From the NCBI GenBank assembly GCA_949346185.1, contig CASGVX010000123.1, forward strand, positions 1-6,400: DNA of 6,400 bases, in the 5' to 3' direction. Below are positions 6,168-6,400 of the stretch, piece after piece. How positions within the stretch are numbered: the first letter of the stretch is position 1; each line of letters starts with the position of its first letter. This stretch comes from an uncultured Lachnospiraceae bacterium (lineage in GTDB: Bacteria; Bacillota; Clostridia; Lachnospirales; Lachnospiraceae). Below the pieces are notes generated by a model, which saw only the letters and a program-made list of their open reading frames with translations, searched no databases and was not told where the DNA came from. The position numbers and the translations under genes are program-made.

Positions 6168-6196
6168 TTGAAATTTTTTAACGGATTGGGTACAAT
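6168..6196 (+). promoter_or_regulatory. Main promoter of gap
   Basis: TTGAAA (6168-6173, 5 of 6) and TACAAT (6191-6196, 5 of 6) with the ideal 17-base spacer. The region just upstream (about 6150-6167) is A-rich and could serve as an UP element. Transcription would start near 6203, leaving a leader of about 110 bases before the gap ATG. High strength fits a major glycolytic gene. Confidence 0.85.
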
Positions 6197-6243
6197 ACTC
6201 TTTGGATGGGAAGAAATTTCCATTTCTGGCAATTCATGGTATA

Positions 6244-6279
6244 TTGTCTTATGGCAGGGTATTTGCAGCCATAGGACAA
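6244..6279 (+). promoter_or_regulatory. 12-bp stem-loop in the gap leader
   Basis: TTGTCTTATGGC (6244-6255) pairs with GCCATAGGACAA (6268-6279) around a 12-base loop, with eleven Watson-Crick pairs and one T.G wobble. It begins about 40 bases into the inferred transcript and ends 19 bases before the AGGAGG. It is not followed by a T-run, so it is unlikely to be a terminator. It may stabilise the abundant gap mRNA, mark a processing site, or be a dyad operator for a glycolytic repressor. A smaller hairpin (AGAAAT 6212-6217 with ATTTCT 6222-6227) precedes it. Confidence 0.6.
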
Positions 6280-6298
6280 AGTATAAAAATAATTTTAT

Positions 6299-6304
6299 AG
6301 GAGG
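6299..6304 (+). promoter_or_regulatory. Ribosome binding site of gap
   Basis: AGGAGG with a 9-base spacing to the ATG at 6314, a strong site in keeping with a highly expressed gene. Confidence 0.9.
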
Positions 6305-6313
6305 AATTTTAAC

Positions 6314-6400
6314 ATGGCAGTTAAAGTTGCAATCAATGGTTTTGGCCGTATCGGTCGTCTTGCTTTCAGACAGATGTTCGGTGCAGAAGGTTATGAAGTA
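6314..6400 (+). CDS. gap: Glyceraldehyde-3-phosphate dehydrogenase, N-terminal 29 codons, truncated by window edge
   Basis: GAPDH converts glyceraldehyde 3-phosphate, NAD+ and phosphate to 1,3-bisphosphoglycerate in cytoplasmic glycolysis. The visible start reads MAVKVAINGFGRIGRLAFRQ: the INGFGRIGR signature (residues 7-15) is the dinucleotide-binding loop highly conserved in type I GAPDH. The catalytic Cys and the rest of the family's roughly 330-340 residues lie beyond the window. The start is set by the AGGAGG 9 bases upstream. It has its own strong promoter and a structured leader, so it is transcribed independently of the LRR gene. In this group gap often heads a gap-pgk-tpi cluster, which cannot be checked here. 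Only 29 residues are seen, but the signature is unambiguous. Confidence 0.95.
   Translation, partial: MAVKVAINGFGRIGRLAFRQMFGAEGYEV

Noticed and set aside
6005..6232. 75-residue minus-strand frame in the LRR-gap intergenic region
   Set aside because: It begins at TTG without a Shine-Dalgarno, covers the gap promoter and hairpins, and has no recognisable motif.

Overview
The window looks like chromosome from a Gram-positive, low-to-moderate GC anaerobe of the class Clostridia, most likely a Lachnospiraceae-type gut commensal. The grounds are strong AAGGAGG/AGGAGG ribosome binding sites, sigma-A type promoters, a GAPDH N-terminus of the form common in that family, and a giant BspA-like leucine-rich repeat (LRR) surface protein ending in a lysine-rich LRR module. 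This placement is inference from sequence style, not from a search.

Layout: (1) 1-569, minus strand: the N-terminal 189 residues of prephenate dehydrogenase (tyrA, tyrosine biosynthesis), running off the left edge. (2) 570-833: a divergent intergenic region. It holds a near-consensus tyrA promoter on the minus strand. On the plus strand it has an AT-rich leader with a 14-bp inverted repeat and a strong RBS for the next gene. (3) 834-5993, plus strand: one uninterrupted gene for a 1719-residue exported protein. Its order is: signal peptide, cap module, long LRR array, second cap module, second LRR array, a papain-like cysteine-peptidase-type domain (C982, H1086, D1107/N1109), an acidic probably beta-rich region, a Pro/Thr/Ala linker made of 24-bp tandem repeats, and a very basic C-terminal LRR module. 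(4) 5994-6313: a 320-bp intergenic region with a GC-rich hairpin after the LRR gene, a 12-bp perfect palindrome, a strong promoter (TTGAAA-17-TACAAT), and a leader with a 12-bp stem-loop. (5) 6314-6400, plus strand: the first 29 codons of glyceraldehyde-3-phosphate dehydrogenase (gap).

The three genes do not look like an operon. tyrA is divergent, gap has its own strong promoter, and the LRR gene appears to be a single-gene unit between two housekeeping genes. That is consistent with insertion or retention of a surface-protein gene at a housekeeping locus. The most interesting element is the embedded papain-like domain, which suggests an LRR-targeted secreted protease or transglutaminase-like enzyme rather than a plain adhesin.
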